A stretch of DNA of 64,000 bases from Pseudomonas migulae. GTDB lineage: Bacteria > Pseudomonadota > Gammaproteobacteria > Pseudomonadales > Pseudomonadaceae. The translations under genes and the position numbers were made by a program. The stretch is taken from assembly GCF_024169315.1 (NCBI RefSeq), contig NZ_JALJWR010000001.1, positions 3,026,501-3,090,500 of the forward strand, read 5' to 3'. Within the stretch, counting starts at the first letter, position 1. Each line of letters starts with the position of its first letter. Below are positions 18,132 to 27,599 of this stretch, piece by piece. The notes under the pieces were generated by a model. It was not told the DNA's origin, made no database searches, and saw nothing but the letters and a program-made list of their open reading frames with translations.

Positions 18132-19445
18132 ATGCTCAGATGGTGCTCGCGCTCAATCTTCCTTCAAGTGGTTCTCGGACTGGTGCTCGGCATCGTCTGC
18201 GGGCTGACCCTTCCTGAATACTCCGCCCAGCTCAAACCGCTCGGCGATGGCTTCATCAAACTGATCAAGATGCTCATCGGTCTGATCGTGTTCTGCGTGG
18301 TGGTCAGCGGCATCAGCGGTGCCGGCGACCTGAAGAAGGTCGGGCGCATTGGCCTGAAATCGGTGATCTACTTCGAAATCCTGACCACCATCGCCCTGGT
18401 GATTGGCCTGGTGTTCGCTTTCACCACCGGCATCGGCAGCGGTGCAAACATTCATCTGGAGCAGCTGTCTGCTGCCGACATGGGCGACATCGCCCAGCGC
18501 GGTCAGCACATGCAAACCACCTCCCAGTTCCTGATGAACCTGATCCCGACCTCGGTCATCGGGGCCTTCGCGGAGAACAACATTCTGCAAGTCCTGCTGT
18601 TCTCGGTGCTGTTCGGCAGCGCACTGAACCTGGTGGGCGAAGCCGCGTCGGGTATTTCCCGGCTGATCAATGAGCTGAGCCACGTGATCTTCCGCATCAT
18701 GGGCATGATCGTGCGCCTGGCGCCGATCGGCGTGTTCGGCGCGATAGCCTTCACCACCAGCAAATATGGCCTGGACTCGCTGCAACATCTGGGCAGCCTG
18801 GTTGGCCTGTTTTACCTGACCTGCGTGGCGTTCGTGGCCTTGATTCTCGGCCTGGTGATGCGTCTTTCGGGCCTGAAGATGTGGCCGCTGCTCAAGTACC
18901 TGCGCGAAGAATTGCTGATCGTCATGGGCACCGCTTCGTCCGACGCCGTGCTGCCACAAATCATGCGCAAGCTTGAGCATCTGGGTATCGGCAGCTCGAC
19001 GGTCGGCCTGGTGATTCCAACCGGTTATTCGTTCAACCTCGACGGTTTTTCGATCTACCTGACCCTCGCCATTGTCTTCATCGCCAATGCCACCGGTACG
19101 CCACTGGCCATGACCGATCTGCTGACGATTCTGCTCGTGTCATTGATCACCTCCAAAGGCGCCCACGGGATTCCCGGCTCGGCGCTGGTGATTCTGGCGG
19201 CGACGCTGACCGCGATTCCGGCGATTCCGGTGGTCGGCCTGGTGCTGGTGCTGGCGGTGGACTGGTTCATGGGCATCGGGCGGGCGCTGACCAACCTGAT
19301 TGGTAACTGCGTCGCCACCGTGGCCATCGCGCGCTGGGAAAAAGACATCGATATCCAACGGGCAAATAAAGTGCTTTCGGGTCAGGTGGGTTATACCTTC
19401 CAGCCGAGAAAACCGGTGGCCCCGGCGCATCAGCAGGAATTTTAA
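18132..19445 (+). CDS. dctA: DctA-type C4-dicarboxylate/proton(sodium) symporter
   Basis: A 437-residue inner-membrane carrier of the dicarboxylate/amino acid:cation symporter family, taking up succinate, fumarate or malate. It has about eight membrane helices, the GTASSDAVLP loop and the signature GYSFNLDGFSIYLTLA, which fits DctA rather than the glutamate carriers. Two FadR-type regulators follow on the same strand and a GntR-like operator precedes it, suggesting ligand control by an organic acid. Pseudomonads may have several DctA paralogues, so the exact substrate is open. Confidence 0.85.
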   Translation: MLRWCSRSIFLQVVLGLVLGIVCGLTLPEYSAQLKPLGDGFIKLIKMLIGLIVFCVVVSGISGAGDLKKVGRIGLKSVIYFEILTTIALVIGLVFAFTTGIGSGANIHLEQLSAADMGDIAQRGQHMQTTSQFLMNLIPTSVIGAFAENNILQVLLFSVLFGSALNLVGEAASGISRLINELSHVIFRIMGMIVRLAPIGVFGAIAFTTSKYGLDSLQHLGSLVGLFYLTCVAFVALILGLVMRLSGLKMWPLLKYLREELLIVMGTASSDAVLPQIMRKLEHLGIGSSTVGLVIPTGYSFNLDGFSIYLTLAIVFIANATGTPLAMTDLLTILLVSLITSKGAHGIPGSALVILAATLTAIPAIPVVGLVLVLAVDWFMGIGRALTNLIGNCVATVAIARWEKDIDIQRANKVLSGQVGYTFQPRKPVAPAHQQEF

Positions 19446-19451
19446 ATAACG

Positions 19452-19478
19452 TGTGCCTGCCTGCGGGCAGGCACATTT
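19452..19478 (+). terminator. Hairpin after dctA
   Basis: TGTGCCTGCC (19452-19461) pairs with GGCAGGCACA (19466-19475) around a TGCG loop, followed by a short T-rich tail. Termination may be partial and allow some reading into the regulator genes. Confidence 0.65.
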
Positions 19479-19498
19479 ATCGCGACTTGGAGCGAACA

Positions 19499-20212
19499 GT
19501 GATTACCTCGTCAACCGTCGTCAACTCAGTGGTAGAAAAACTCCGGGCCGCCTTGGCCCGTGGTCAGTGGCGCTCCGGCGAAATGTTGCCCGGGCAACGT
19601 GAACTGGCGGAGCAACTGGGCATCAGCCGCCCGAGCCTGCGCGAGGCGGTGATCGTGCTGGAAACCCTCGGGCTGGTGCGTTCGATGCCAGGCAAAGGCG
19701 TGGTGGTGCTGGAGGCCAATCTCAGTGACAGCCAAAGCCACGACAGCGCGGTGGCCGGTGCAAGCCTGGAAGATGTGCTGCAACTGCGCTACACCCTCGA
19801 GCCGTTTATCGTCGGTCTGGTGGCGCAATCCATCAGCAGCAAGGAGGTCGGGCAACTGCGCCTGACGCTGATGGACATGCGCGAAGCGCTGGAGGCCAAC
19901 GACAGCGAGGCCGGGGTCAATGCCTACATCGCCTTCCATGAAGAGCTGTTCACCCTGACCTCCAATCCGATTTTCCAGAGCGTGGTGCAGCAGACCAGCA
20001 ATGCCCTCAAGCAAAGCGCCGAGGTACTGCGCAACTCCCCCGAGCATCTGGCTGAGCGTCTCGAAGAGAACGAAGCCGTGGTGCGCGCGATCCGCAGCAA
20101 GAACAGCGCCCAGGCCAGCGCCGAAATGCGTCGGCACATCCTTCGTGAAGGTCAGCGGATGGGCATCGAATTGAATATCCCGGACGACAACCTCGGCCGT
20201 TCAAACCTATAA
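19499..20212 (+). CDS. FadR-subfamily GntR regulator
   Basis: A 237-residue DNA-binding regulator. The winged-helix domain covers about residues 8-75 (RSGEMLPGQRELAEQLGISR, then SLREAVIVLETLGLV), and the all-helical FCD ligand domain covers about 90-225 (YTLEPFIVGLVAQ, NAYIAFHEELFTL). I chose GTG at 19499 because GGAG lies eight bases upstream; the longer frame starts inside the dctA terminator hairpin. It is followed after 16 bases by a second FadR-type regulator. Together with dctA it likely controls organic acid uptake. Confidence 0.88.
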   Translation: MITSSTVVNSVVEKLRAALARGQWRSGEMLPGQRELAEQLGISRPSLREAVIVLETLGLVRSMPGKGVVVLEANLSDSQSHDSAVAGASLEDVLQLRYTLEPFIVGLVAQSISSKEVGQLRLTLMDMREALEANDSEAGVNAYIAFHEELFTLTSNPIFQSVVQQTSNALKQSAEVLRNSPEHLAERLEENEAVVRAIRSKNSAQASAEMRRHILREGQRMGIELNIPDDNLGRSNL

Positions 20213-20228
20213 AAACCGGAGACAGGCC

Positions 20229-20918
20229 ATGAACAGCTTCGCGTCACCGCACACTCTTGTTGCCCTGCCCTTTTCCCCGCCGGTGGATGATCTGTACTCG
20301 CGTGTCTTCGACGCCATTCTCGAGCAGCGCATCCATGCAGCCAGCCGCTTTACTGAAGAAAGCCTGGCGCAGATGTTCGGCGTTCGCCGCAGTGAGATTC
20401 GTGGGGTGTTGACGCAACTGTCTCATCAGCAGGTCATCGTCCTTCGGGCCAATCATCGCCCCCGCGTCGCCATGCTCGATAGCGAGCAGATTCGGCAGAC
20501 GTTGCATGCCCGGCGGTTGACTGAGACCACGGTGGTGCGGCTGGCCTGTCAGCAGCCCCATCCGCAAGACTTGAAAAGTCTACGAGCCCTGATCGATAGC
20601 GAGCGTCACTGTGCGGCGCGTGGGTCGGCGATCCGGTTGTCGGGGGAGTTTCATCTGAAGTTGGCGGAAATGGCGGGGAATGCACCGTTGGCGCATTTTT
20701 TGGGTAGTCTGGTACCGCTGTCGTCGCTGGCGATTGCGCAGTTGGATGTGCGGGCGGGAGGTTATTGCGATTGGCAGAATCACGGGAAAATTGTGAATGC
20801 GGTGGAGCGCGGGGATGCAGTGACCGCCGAGGATTTGCTGAGTCAGCATCTGGATCAATTGGAGGCAGTTTTACTGAACTCACAACCGATGTCCCGCCAA
20901 AATCGTGTTGCTGGTTAG
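20229..20918 (+). CDS. Second FadR-subfamily GntR regulator
   Basis: A 229-residue paralogue type: an N-terminal winged helix at about residues 20-85 (SRFTEESLAQMFGVRRSEIR, QVIVLRANHRPRVAML) and an FCD ligand domain to the end (RRLTETTVVRLACQQ, SGEFHLKLAEMAGN, HLDQLEAVL). GGAG precedes the ATG. It forms a tandem pair with the preceding regulator, and the two are unlike each other in sequence, so they may sense different ligands or act as antagonists. Confidence 0.85.
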   Translation: MNSFASPHTLVALPFSPPVDDLYSRVFDAILEQRIHAASRFTEESLAQMFGVRRSEIRGVLTQLSHQQVIVLRANHRPRVAMLDSEQIRQTLHARRLTETTVVRLACQQPHPQDLKSLRALIDSERHCAARGSAIRLSGEFHLKLAEMAGNAPLAHFLGSLVPLSSLAIAQLDVRAGGYCDWQNHGKIVNAVERGDAVTAEDLLSQHLDQLEAVLLNSQPMSRQNRVAG

Positions 20919-20932
20919 ATCGTCTTCGCGAG

Positions 20933-21010
20933 CAAGCCCGCTCCCACATTCGACCGCATTCCCCTGGAGGAACTCGGTTAAATGTGGGAGCGGGGCTTGC
21001 TCGCGAAGGC
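20933..21010. repeat. REP doublet
   Basis: Inverted REP cores after the second GntR gene. One flank (CACATTCGACCGCATTC) is the same as in the REP pair at 50947-51043. Confidence 0.9.
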
Positions 21011-21039
21011 GGCATCGAGCTCGCTGAAGATGTCAGGCT

Positions 21040-22011
21040 TTACTCCGCCGCCACCCGCGCAAACCCCTCGCGAATTTTCTCTTCCGGCAAATCATCGGCA
21101 ATAAACACAATCACGCTTTCACGCGCCTCGCCGTCCGCCCACTCCGTATCCCAATCGAATCCGTACAGCTTCAGCACACCCTGAAACACCATGCGACGTG
21201 GCTCGCCAGCAATGCTCAACACACCTTTATAGCGCAGCAGTTGCTTGCCATGGTCTTCCAGCAATTCGTTCATGAACTCGCTGAGCTTGTCGATATCCAG
21301 TGGCTTGTCAGTGCGCAGCACCAGGCTGGAAATGCGGTCGATGGAAGGCGCCTGGCTGACCGGGCGCAAACTCACGCCGCCACCGAGGTCAGCATTGAGG
21401 TTGAAACCCCGCACGTCGAGCAATTCGGCGAGGTCGATCTTGCCGTGGTCGACCACGCGGATGGGCGCGCGACGGTTGATGCGCGTCAGGCGTTCGCTTA
21501 ACGCCGTGAAGGTCGGCTCGTCCACCAGATCACGCTTGCTCACCAGCAAGCGGTCGGCGAAACCGATCTGTGCCTGGGCGATGGTTTGGGTCAGATGAGT
21601 GTCGGCGTGCGCCGCGTCGACCAGGGTGATGATGCCGTCGAGGATGTAACGCTCGCGCAGTTCTTCATCGATGAAAAAGGTTTGTGCCACGGGTGCCGGA
21701 TCGGCCAGGCCGGTGCACTCGATCACCAGACGGTCGAAGGCGATTTCACCGCTGTCCAGGCGTTCGAGCAACAGGTAAAGCGCCTTGGTCAGGTCGGTGT
21801 GAATCGTGCAGCAGACGCAGCCGTTGGACAGCGTCATCACTTGCACCGGCTCATCACCCAACAGCTGGGTGTCGATGCCGGCGTCGCTGAATTCGTTTTC
21901 GATCACGGCGATTTTCAGGCCGTGCTCGGCTTTGAGCAGGTGACGCAACAGCGTGGTTTTGCCGGCGCCGAGGAAGCCGCTGAGGATCGTTACTGGAATG
22001 GGAGAGGACAA
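21040..22011 (-). CDS. yjiA: CobW/COG0523-family GTPase YjiA
   Basis: A 323-residue P-loop GTPase: Walker A GFLGAGKTTLL near residues 12-22, the metal-binding GCVCC motif near 64-68, a Walker B-like VIECTGLADP, and SKRDLVD as the guanine-specificity loop. C-terminal CobW_C domain. These proteins bind transition metals and act as metallochaperones or insertases. It is read after cstA and the YjiX gene on the same strand, the same trio as yjiY(btsT)-yjiX-yjiA in E. coli. Confidence 0.9.
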   Translation of the reverse strand: MSSPIPVTILSGFLGAGKTTLLRHLLKAEHGLKIAVIENEFSDAGIDTQLLGDEPVQVMTLSNGCVCCTIHTDLTKALYLLLERLDSGEIAFDRLVIECTGLADPAPVAQTFFIDEELRERYILDGIITLVDAAHADTHLTQTIAQAQIGFADRLLVSKRDLVDEPTFTALSERLTRINRRAPIRVVDHGKIDLAELLDVRGFNLNADLGGGVSLRPVSQAPSIDRISSLVLRTDKPLDIDKLSEFMNELLEDHGKQLLRYKGVLSIAGEPRRMVFQGVLKLYGFDWDTEWADGEARESVIVFIADDLPEEKIREGFARVAAE

Positions 22012-22056
22012 CTGGAGTCTCCTGTTTCACAAAGTTAAAAAACAACACAAAACAAA

Positions 22057-22147
22057 TGTGGGAGCGGGCTTGCTCGCGAAGAGGCTGTATCAGTCGACAT
22101 TAATGTTGAATGACACAGCGCTTTCGCGAGCAAGCCCGCTCCCACAG
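22057..22147. repeat. REP doublet between yjiA and the YjiX gene
   Basis: Inverted REP pair inside an otherwise co-directional operon-like group, so it may sit within a shared transcript and act as an RNA hairpin between cistrons. Confidence 0.9.
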
Positions 22148-22172
22148 GGATTGCATCAAGCCGGCTGTTGCA

Positions 22173-22370
22173 TCAACAGCACTTCGGCCCACCCTTGCCA
22201 CCGTAACGAGCTTCCTGACGTTCCCGGAAGAACATCTCGTAGCTCATCACCGGTTTGTCCGGGTGTTTGCTCTGCATGTGCTCGACGTAGTTGTCGTAGT
22301 CGGGCATGCCGACCATCAGGCGCGCGGCCTGACCGAGGTATTTACCGAGGCGACTCAGGTCATTGAACAT
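22173..22370 (-). CDS. YbdD/YjiX family small protein
   Basis: A 65-residue soluble protein with the family sequence [14 protein letters not shown] and [17 protein letters not shown], ending in KCC. Its gene starts 14 bases after the cstA stop. In enterobacteria the matching genes (ybdD after cstA, yjiX after btsT) always travel with the carrier; the biochemical role is not established. Confidence 0.92.
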   Translation of the reverse strand: MFNDLSRLGKYLGQAARLMVGMPDYDNYVEHMQSKHPDKPVMSYEMFFRERQEARYGGKGGPKCC

Positions 22371-22384
22371 GCTGCATTCCTCGA

Positions 22385-24451
22385 TTACGCATCCGGCAGC
22401 GCCTGGAACGGTGCTTCTTTATCCGTACGCTCCTTGGTGCCCCAGGCGGAAATACCGACCTTGAGCGCATAGAACAGGATACTGAAGACCACGAACAGGA
22501 ACAGCGCCGTCAGCGTTGCGTTGGTGTAGGCATTGAAGATCACGTGTTGCATCTGAGTGATGTCCTTGGCCGGAGCGAGGATCTGACCATTGGCCAGCGC
22601 ATCGCTGTATTTCTTGGCCAGCGACAGGAAGCCGATCGCCGGGTTGGCGTCGAACAGCTTGATGAAGCCGGCGGTGGTGGTGCAGATCAGCAGCCATACG
22701 GCAGGCAACATAGTCACCCAGACGTAGCGTTGACGTTTCATTTTGATCAGTACAACCGTTGCCAACATCAACGCGATACCGGCCAGCATCTGGTTGGAGA
22801 TGCCGAACAGCGGCCACAAGGTGTTGATGCCGCCCAGCGGATCGATCACGCCCTGGTACAGCAACCAACCCCACATCGCCACACAACCGGCGGTGGCGAT
22901 CAGGTTGGCGGTCCAGGATTCGGTGCGTTTCAGCGCCGGGACGAAGGAGCCGAGCAAGTCCTGCAGCATGAAACGCCCGGCACGGGTGCCAGCGTCGACC
23001 GCGGTCAGGATGAACAGCGCTTCGAACAGGATCGCAAAGTGGTACCAGAACGCCATGGTGTTTTCACCTGGCAGGACACTGTGCAGGATCTGCGCGATAC
23101 CGACAGCCAGGGTCGGCGCACCGCCGGCACGGGCGAGGATGGTGGTTTCACCGATGTCCTTGGCCACCGCTTGCAGCGCTTCCGGGGTAATTGCAAAACC
23201 CCAGCTGCTGACGGTTTGTGCCACAGCCACCACATCACCGCCGACGACAGCGGCAGGGCTGTTCATGGCGAAATACACACCTGGCTCGATCACCGACGCG
23301 GCGACCATTGCCATGATGGCCACGAACGACTCCATCAGCATGGCGCCGTAACCGATGTAACGGGCGTTAACCTCGTTATCCAGCAGTTTCGGCGTGGTGC
23401 CGGAGGAGATCAGCGCGTGGAAACCCGAGACCGCACCACAGGCGATGGTGATGAACAGGAACGGGAACAGACCGCCCTTCCACACCGGGCCGGTGCCATC
23501 GACGAACTGGGTCAACGCCGGCATTTTCAGCTCTGGCATGGTGACCAGGATGCCGATAGCCAGGGCCACGATGGTGCCGATTTTCAGGAACGTGGAGAGA
23601 TAGTCACGCGGCGCCAGGATCAGCCAGACCGGTAACGAGGCGGCGACGAAACCGTAACCGACCAGCATCCAGGTAATCTGAACGCCATTGAAGGTGAATG
23701 CCTTGGCCCAGTACGGATCGGCAGCAATCTGCCCACCCAGCCAGATCGACCCGAGCAGCAGCAATACGCCGACCACGGAGATTTCACCGATGCGGCCCGG
23801 GCGGATGTAACGCATGTAAATGCCCATGAACATCGCGATCGGGATGGTCGCCATCACCGTGAAAATGCCCCATGGGCTCTCGGCCAGGGCCTTGACCACG
23901 ATCAGCGCCAGCACCGCGAGGATGATGATCATGATCAGGAAGCAGCCAAACAGCGCGATGGTGCCGGGGATGCGACCCATTTCTTCACGGACCATGTCAC
24001 CGAGTGAACGGCCGTTGCGACGGGTGGACATGAACAGGACCATGAAGTCCTGAACCGCACCGGCCAGCACCACGCCGGCAATCAGCCACAGCGTGCCGGG
24101 CAAGTAGCCCATCTGCGCCGCCAGAACCGGACCGACCAGCGGCCCCGCGCCAGCAATGGCCGCGAAGTGGTGACCGAACAGGATGTGTTTGTTGGTAGGG
24201 ACGTAGTCCAGACCATCGTTGTTGAGCACGGCGGGGGTGGCCCGTCGCGAATCGAGTTGCATCACATTGTTAGCGATGAACAGACTGTAGTAACGGTACG
24301 CAACCAGATAAATGGCCACGGCAGCGACCACAATCCACAAGGCATTGATCGCCTCGCCTCGGCGCAATGCCACTACGCCAAGGGCGCACGCTCCTACGAT
24401 TGCCAGCAGCAGCCAGGGTAGGTGGCGTAGCAGGCTATTATTATTTTTCAT
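22385..24451 (-). CDS. cstA: CstA/BtsT-type carbon starvation carrier
   Basis: A 688-residue polytopic inner-membrane protein. I start it at 24451 ([16 protein letters not shown]) because the upstream 48 codons lack family sequence. CstA blocks are clear: [39 protein letters not shown], and the [13 protein letters not shown] segment near the C-terminus. E. coli CstA and BtsT import pyruvate, and CstA has been linked to peptide uptake; substrate here is inferred. It leads a three-gene group with the YjiX-type gene and yjiA. The divergent neighbour is a PilZ gene. Confidence 0.92.
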   Translation of the reverse strand: MKNNNSLLRHLPWLLLAIVGACALGVVALRRGEAINALWIVVAAVAIYLVAYRYYSLFIANNVMQLDSRRATPAVLNNDGLDYVPTNKHILFGHHFAAIAGAGPLVGPVLAAQMGYLPGTLWLIAGVVLAGAVQDFMVLFMSTRRNGRSLGDMVREEMGRIPGTIALFGCFLIMIIILAVLALIVVKALAESPWGIFTVMATIPIAMFMGIYMRYIRPGRIGEISVVGVLLLLGSIWLGGQIAADPYWAKAFTFNGVQITWMLVGYGFVAASLPVWLILAPRDYLSTFLKIGTIVALAIGILVTMPELKMPALTQFVDGTGPVWKGGLFPFLFITIACGAVSGFHALISSGTTPKLLDNEVNARYIGYGAMLMESFVAIMAMVAASVIEPGVYFAMNSPAAVVGGDVVAVAQTVSSWGFAITPEALQAVAKDIGETTILARAGGAPTLAVGIAQILHSVLPGENTMAFWYHFAILFEALFILTAVDAGTRAGRFMLQDLLGSFVPALKRTESWTANLIATAGCVAMWGWLLYQGVIDPLGGINTLWPLFGISNQMLAGIALMLATVVLIKMKRQRYVWVTMLPAVWLLICTTTAGFIKLFDANPAIGFLSLAKKYSDALANGQILAPAKDITQMQHVIFNAYTNATLTALFLFVVFSILFYALKVGISAWGTKERTDKEAPFQALPDA

Positions 24452-24610
24452 TTTATTATTCCAGCCAGGGTGGACAAGAAAGACAGCCACCCCGAGTTTA
24501 GCTCTCCTGACGGTAAAGGCCATACCCCGACATTGGTCGAAACGCTTGTACTGGCTGGCAGGCTTTGACAATGCGGGTCTATAGTCAGCGAACATTCAGA
24601 GGATTGCGCC

Positions 24611-24979
24611 ATGAGCGAACACCCTGCCGATCGTCGCCGCTTCAAACGAATTGCGTTCGATGCCCGAACCGAGCTGAGCCAAGGGGAATTCATCTGGCCA
24701 GTGAAACTGATCGACCTGTCGCTGAAGGGGTTGCTGATCGAGCGCCCCGAGCCGTGGCTGGGGAGTCGGGAGCAGATGTTCTCCGTCGACATCCATTTGA
24801 GCAAAGACATCGAGATCAAAATGGATGTGCAACTGACGCACAATGAACATGGCCAGTTGGGTTTCGTTTGCCGATACATCAGTCTGGATTCCATCGCGCG
24901 CCTGCGGCGGTTGATCGAACTCAATCTGGGTGATCAGCGGGAACTGGAGCGCGAGTTGGGAGCACTGATCGAAGCCTAA
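24611..24979 (+). CDS. Single-domain PilZ c-di-GMP receptor (MapZ-like)
   Basis: A 122-residue PilZ protein. The c-di-GMP binding motifs are present: RRRFKR near residues 8-13 and DLSLKG near 36-41. In P. aeruginosa the PilZ protein in this position (PA4608, MapZ) binds the chemotaxis methyltransferase CheR1 when loaded with c-di-GMP. Order (cstA group, PilZ, radA) is the same here, so orthology is likely. With morA 12 kb away, this gives both a producer/degrader and a receiver of the signal in one conserved block. Confidence 0.88.
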   Translation: MSEHPADRRRFKRIAFDARTELSQGEFIWPVKLIDLSLKGLLIERPEPWLGSREQMFSVDIHLSKDIEIKMDVQLTHNEHGQLGFVCRYISLDSIARLRRLIELNLGDQRELERELGALIEA

Positions 24980-24998
24980 CGGACCTACACCATTTAAA

Positions 24999-25088
24999 TG
25001 TAGGAGCGGGCTTGCTCGCGAAGGCGCCGGGTCAGGCAACAATAATGTCGACTGATACACCGCTTTCGCGAGCAAGCCCGCTCCCACA
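24999..25088. repeat. REP doublet between PilZ gene and radA
   Basis: Inverted REP cores between two convergent genes; the left copy has TGTAGGAGC instead of TGTGGGAGC. Confidence 0.9.
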
Positions 25089-25110
25089 GGGGTTGAGTTT
25101 CGCCAAAACG

Positions 25111-26478
25111 TTACTCGAAGAGTGCGTCGAGTGCCTGCTCCAGACGCGTCACTGCAATAATCTGCAACCCCGGCGGCGCCTCCTTCGGCGCATTGCCTTT
25201 TGGCACGATGGCCCGTTTGAAGCCGTGTTTGGCGGCCTCTTTCAACCGCTCCTGACCGCTCGGCACCGGCCGCACCTCGCCAGACAAACCGACTTCGCCG
25301 AACACCAGCAGATCATGGGGCAATGGCCGGTTGCGCAAACTGGACATGACCGCCGCCATCAACGCCAGGTCGGAAGCGGTTTCCAACACCTTCACCCCGC
25401 CCACCACGTTGAGGAAAACGTCCTGATCGTGGGTCGGAATGCCGCCGTGACGGTGCAGTACCGCCAGCAACATCGCCAGCCGGTTCTGATCCAGCCCCAG
25501 CGTGACGCGGCGCGGGTTGGCCAGGTGGCTGTCATCCACCAACGCCTGGACTTCCACCAGCATCGGTCGGGTCCCTTCCCACGTCGCCATGACCACACTG
25601 CCCGGTACTTCTTCCTGAGCACGCGTCAGAAAAATCGCCGAAGGATTGGAGACTTCCTTCAAACCCTTGTCGGTCATGCCAAACACGCCCAGCTCGTTGA
25701 CCGCGCCGAAACGGTTTTTCACCGCCCGGAGCAAGCGCAAACGACCGTCGGATTCGCCTTCGAAATACAGCACCGTGTCGACCATGTGCTCCAGCACTCG
25801 CGGCCCGGCCAATGCCCCCTCTTTCGTCACGTGACCGACCAGGAAAATCGCCGTGCCGCTCTGCTTGGCGTAGCGCACCAGCAATGCCGCGCTCTCCCGA
25901 ACCTGGGACACCCCACCGGGGGCCGATTGCAGTTGTTCAGTGAAAATGGTCTGAATCGAGTCGATCACCATGACCTTGGGCTTTTCGACCCGCGCAGTGG
26001 CGATGATGGTCTCGATGCAGGTTTCGGTCATGACCCGCAGTTGGTCCTGCGGCAATCCCAGGCGCCGGGCGCGCATGGCTACCTGTTGCTGGGACTCTTC
26101 GCCCGTCACATACAGCGCCGGCATGCTTTTGGCGAGGTTGCACAAGGTTTGCAACAGGATGGTTGATTTGCCGATGCCGGGGTCGCCGCCGATCAGCACC
26201 ACCGAGCCGTCCACCAGGCCGCCGCCCAACACCCGATCCAGCTCGCTGGAGGCGGTGGAAAAGCGCGGTATTTCTTCGACACTGACTTCGGCCAGGGTCT
26301 TGATCTGCGCCTGTTGGCCTGTCCAGCCGGTGCGTCCGCTGGGGGCCGCAGCGCCGCCGCTCTCGACCATGGTTTCGGTCAAGGTATTCCAGGCCCCGCA
26401 TTCGCCGCACTGGCCGGCCCACTTGGGGAACGTTGAGCCGCACTCGGTGCAGCCGTACATGCGTTTGGCCTTGGCCAT
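25111..26478 (-). CDS. radA: DNA repair protein RadA
   Basis: A 455-residue RecA-related branch-migration helicase. The start at 26478 gives the usual MAKAKRMYGCTECG N-terminus. A four-Cys zinc finger (CTECG, CGECG) is at residues 9-30, Walker A GGDPGIGKST near 95-104, the RadA-specific KNRFG motif near 253, and a C-terminal Lon-like domain. It acts in recombination-intermediate processing. Gene order with mscL agrees with other pseudomonads. Confidence 0.96.
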   Translation of the reverse strand: MAKAKRMYGCTECGSTFPKWAGQCGECGAWNTLTETMVESGGAAAPSGRTGWTGQQAQIKTLAEVSVEEIPRFSTASSELDRVLGGGLVDGSVVLIGGDPGIGKSTILLQTLCNLAKSMPALYVTGEESQQQVAMRARRLGLPQDQLRVMTETCIETIIATARVEKPKVMVIDSIQTIFTEQLQSAPGGVSQVRESAALLVRYAKQSGTAIFLVGHVTKEGALAGPRVLEHMVDTVLYFEGESDGRLRLLRAVKNRFGAVNELGVFGMTDKGLKEVSNPSAIFLTRAQEEVPGSVVMATWEGTRPMLVEVQALVDDSHLANPRRVTLGLDQNRLAMLLAVLHRHGGIPTHDQDVFLNVVGGVKVLETASDLALMAAVMSSLRNRPLPHDLLVFGEVGLSGEVRPVPSGQERLKEAAKHGFKRAIVPKGNAPKEAPPGLQIIAVTRLEQALDALFE

Positions 26479-27137
26479 CTGAACTCCCGGCAAAAAACGC
26501 GATGATAGCTCAGCTGGACCGGATCGGCGCGAAGCCGTTGACCAATGAAACTTCAGCCGTAACTTGCCTGATGGTCAGCGATGTAAACGTCGAGTGACCA
26601 TCCACGGATTTTGTACAACTTCGCCATCGACAACTCAATCAAGACCCAGATCCGGATCGAACCAATAAAAACAAAAGCTGTACAAACCCTTTATATCTAG
26701 AGCGGGGAACGTACAACATCATACCCGCACTATTAATCAACAACCGCATACCAACTTACTGGCAATTTAATGGCGAACCAAATTTATCAGAATATGACTT
26801 ATACATTCAAACTAACAATGTAAAGGCCCAGGCACTCATATGATTTCTTGCAAAAAACCAACATCACCAACTGCTCCCGCTCGAAACTTTCGAGTGCTCC
26901 TCACTTGCGGAAGCAACGGTGAAAGGGTGACGGACAAAATGTGCTGACGCTAATTCTGCGTGCCCCTCGAATGATGGGGCAGTACGGAACATCGCGCAGG
27001 AATGATGGCGTTTTGTAAACTTTTTGCCGATGGCCCGGTCGATTACAGGCGAGCTCTGTAAGCAGTTGTTTCGGGCGAGAAGCCTTCGGCTGATTTACAC
27101 TGGGTAACCAACCTCATCTGTAACAAGGAAATAACCT
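26479..27137. other. AT-rich gene-free gap between radA and mscL
   Basis: A 659-base divergent region without a supported gene. About 26600-26870 is strongly AT-rich. The heptamer TGTACAA occurs near 26613 and 26679 and a related CGTACAA near 26711. A perfect palindrome CTCGAAA-C-TTTCGAG lies near 26880. The right part, rich in CTGTAAG/TTTGTAAAC, must contain the mscL promoter. I see no ribosome-binding site with a plausible small frame. It may be degenerate acquired DNA. Confidence 0.5.
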
Positions 27138-27554
27138 ATGGGCGTGATAAGTGAGTTCAAGGCCTTCGCGGTCAAGGGCAATGTGGTCGACATGGCCGTC
27201 GGCATTATCATCGGCGCAGCCTTCGGCAAGATCGTCTCGTCGTTCGTCGGCGACGTGGTGATGCCGCCAATCGGCCTGCTGATCGGTGGGGTGGATTTCA
27301 GTGACCTGGCCATTACGCTCAAGGCCGCCAACGGGGATATCCCCGCGGTAGTGCTGGCGTATGGCAAATTCATCCAGAGCATGATCGACTTCATGATCGT
27401 TGCGTTTGCGATCTTCATGGGCGTCAAAGCGATCAATCGCTTGAAGCGCGAAGAGGCCGTTGCGCCAACGCTGCCGCCTGTTCCGACCAAGGAAGAAGAG
27501 CTGCTGGGGGAGATTCGCGATCTGTTGAAGGCCCAGAACAATCGGCCTGAATGA
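27138..27554 (+). CDS. mscL: Large-conductance mechanosensitive channel MscL
   Basis: A 138-residue inner-membrane channel that opens under hypo-osmotic stress. The N-terminal amphipathic helix ([20 protein letters not shown]), first membrane helix ([17 protein letters not shown]), second helix ([18 protein letters not shown]) and charged C-terminal helix are complete. An AAGGA site precedes the start, and a terminator follows. Confidence 0.97.
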   Translation: MGVISEFKAFAVKGNVVDMAVGIIIGAAFGKIVSSFVGDVVMPPIGLLIGGVDFSDLAITLKAANGDIPAVVLAYGKFIQSMIDFMIVAFAIFMGVKAINRLKREEAVAPTLPPVPTKEEELLGEIRDLLKAQNNRPE

Positions 27555-27570
27555 CATGATGCATTCAAGA

Positions 27571-27599
27571 ACGGCGCCTTCGGGGCGCCGTTTTTTTTT
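27571..27599 (+). terminator. Terminator after mscL
   Basis: ACGGCGCC-TTCGG-GGCGCCGT stem followed by nine T. It reaches the last bases of the convergent reductase gene. Confidence 0.93.

Noticed and set aside
17804-18133. Small frames on both strands in the gap before dctA, considered as a second precursor or immunity gene
   Set aside because: No leader-core shape, no ribosome-binding site, no membrane helix typical of immunity proteins, and they overlap the dctA promoter signals.
22544-23635. 363-codon frame opposite cstA
   Set aside because: Shadow of the membrane carrier; composition is Arg/Gln/His-rich as expected for antisense.
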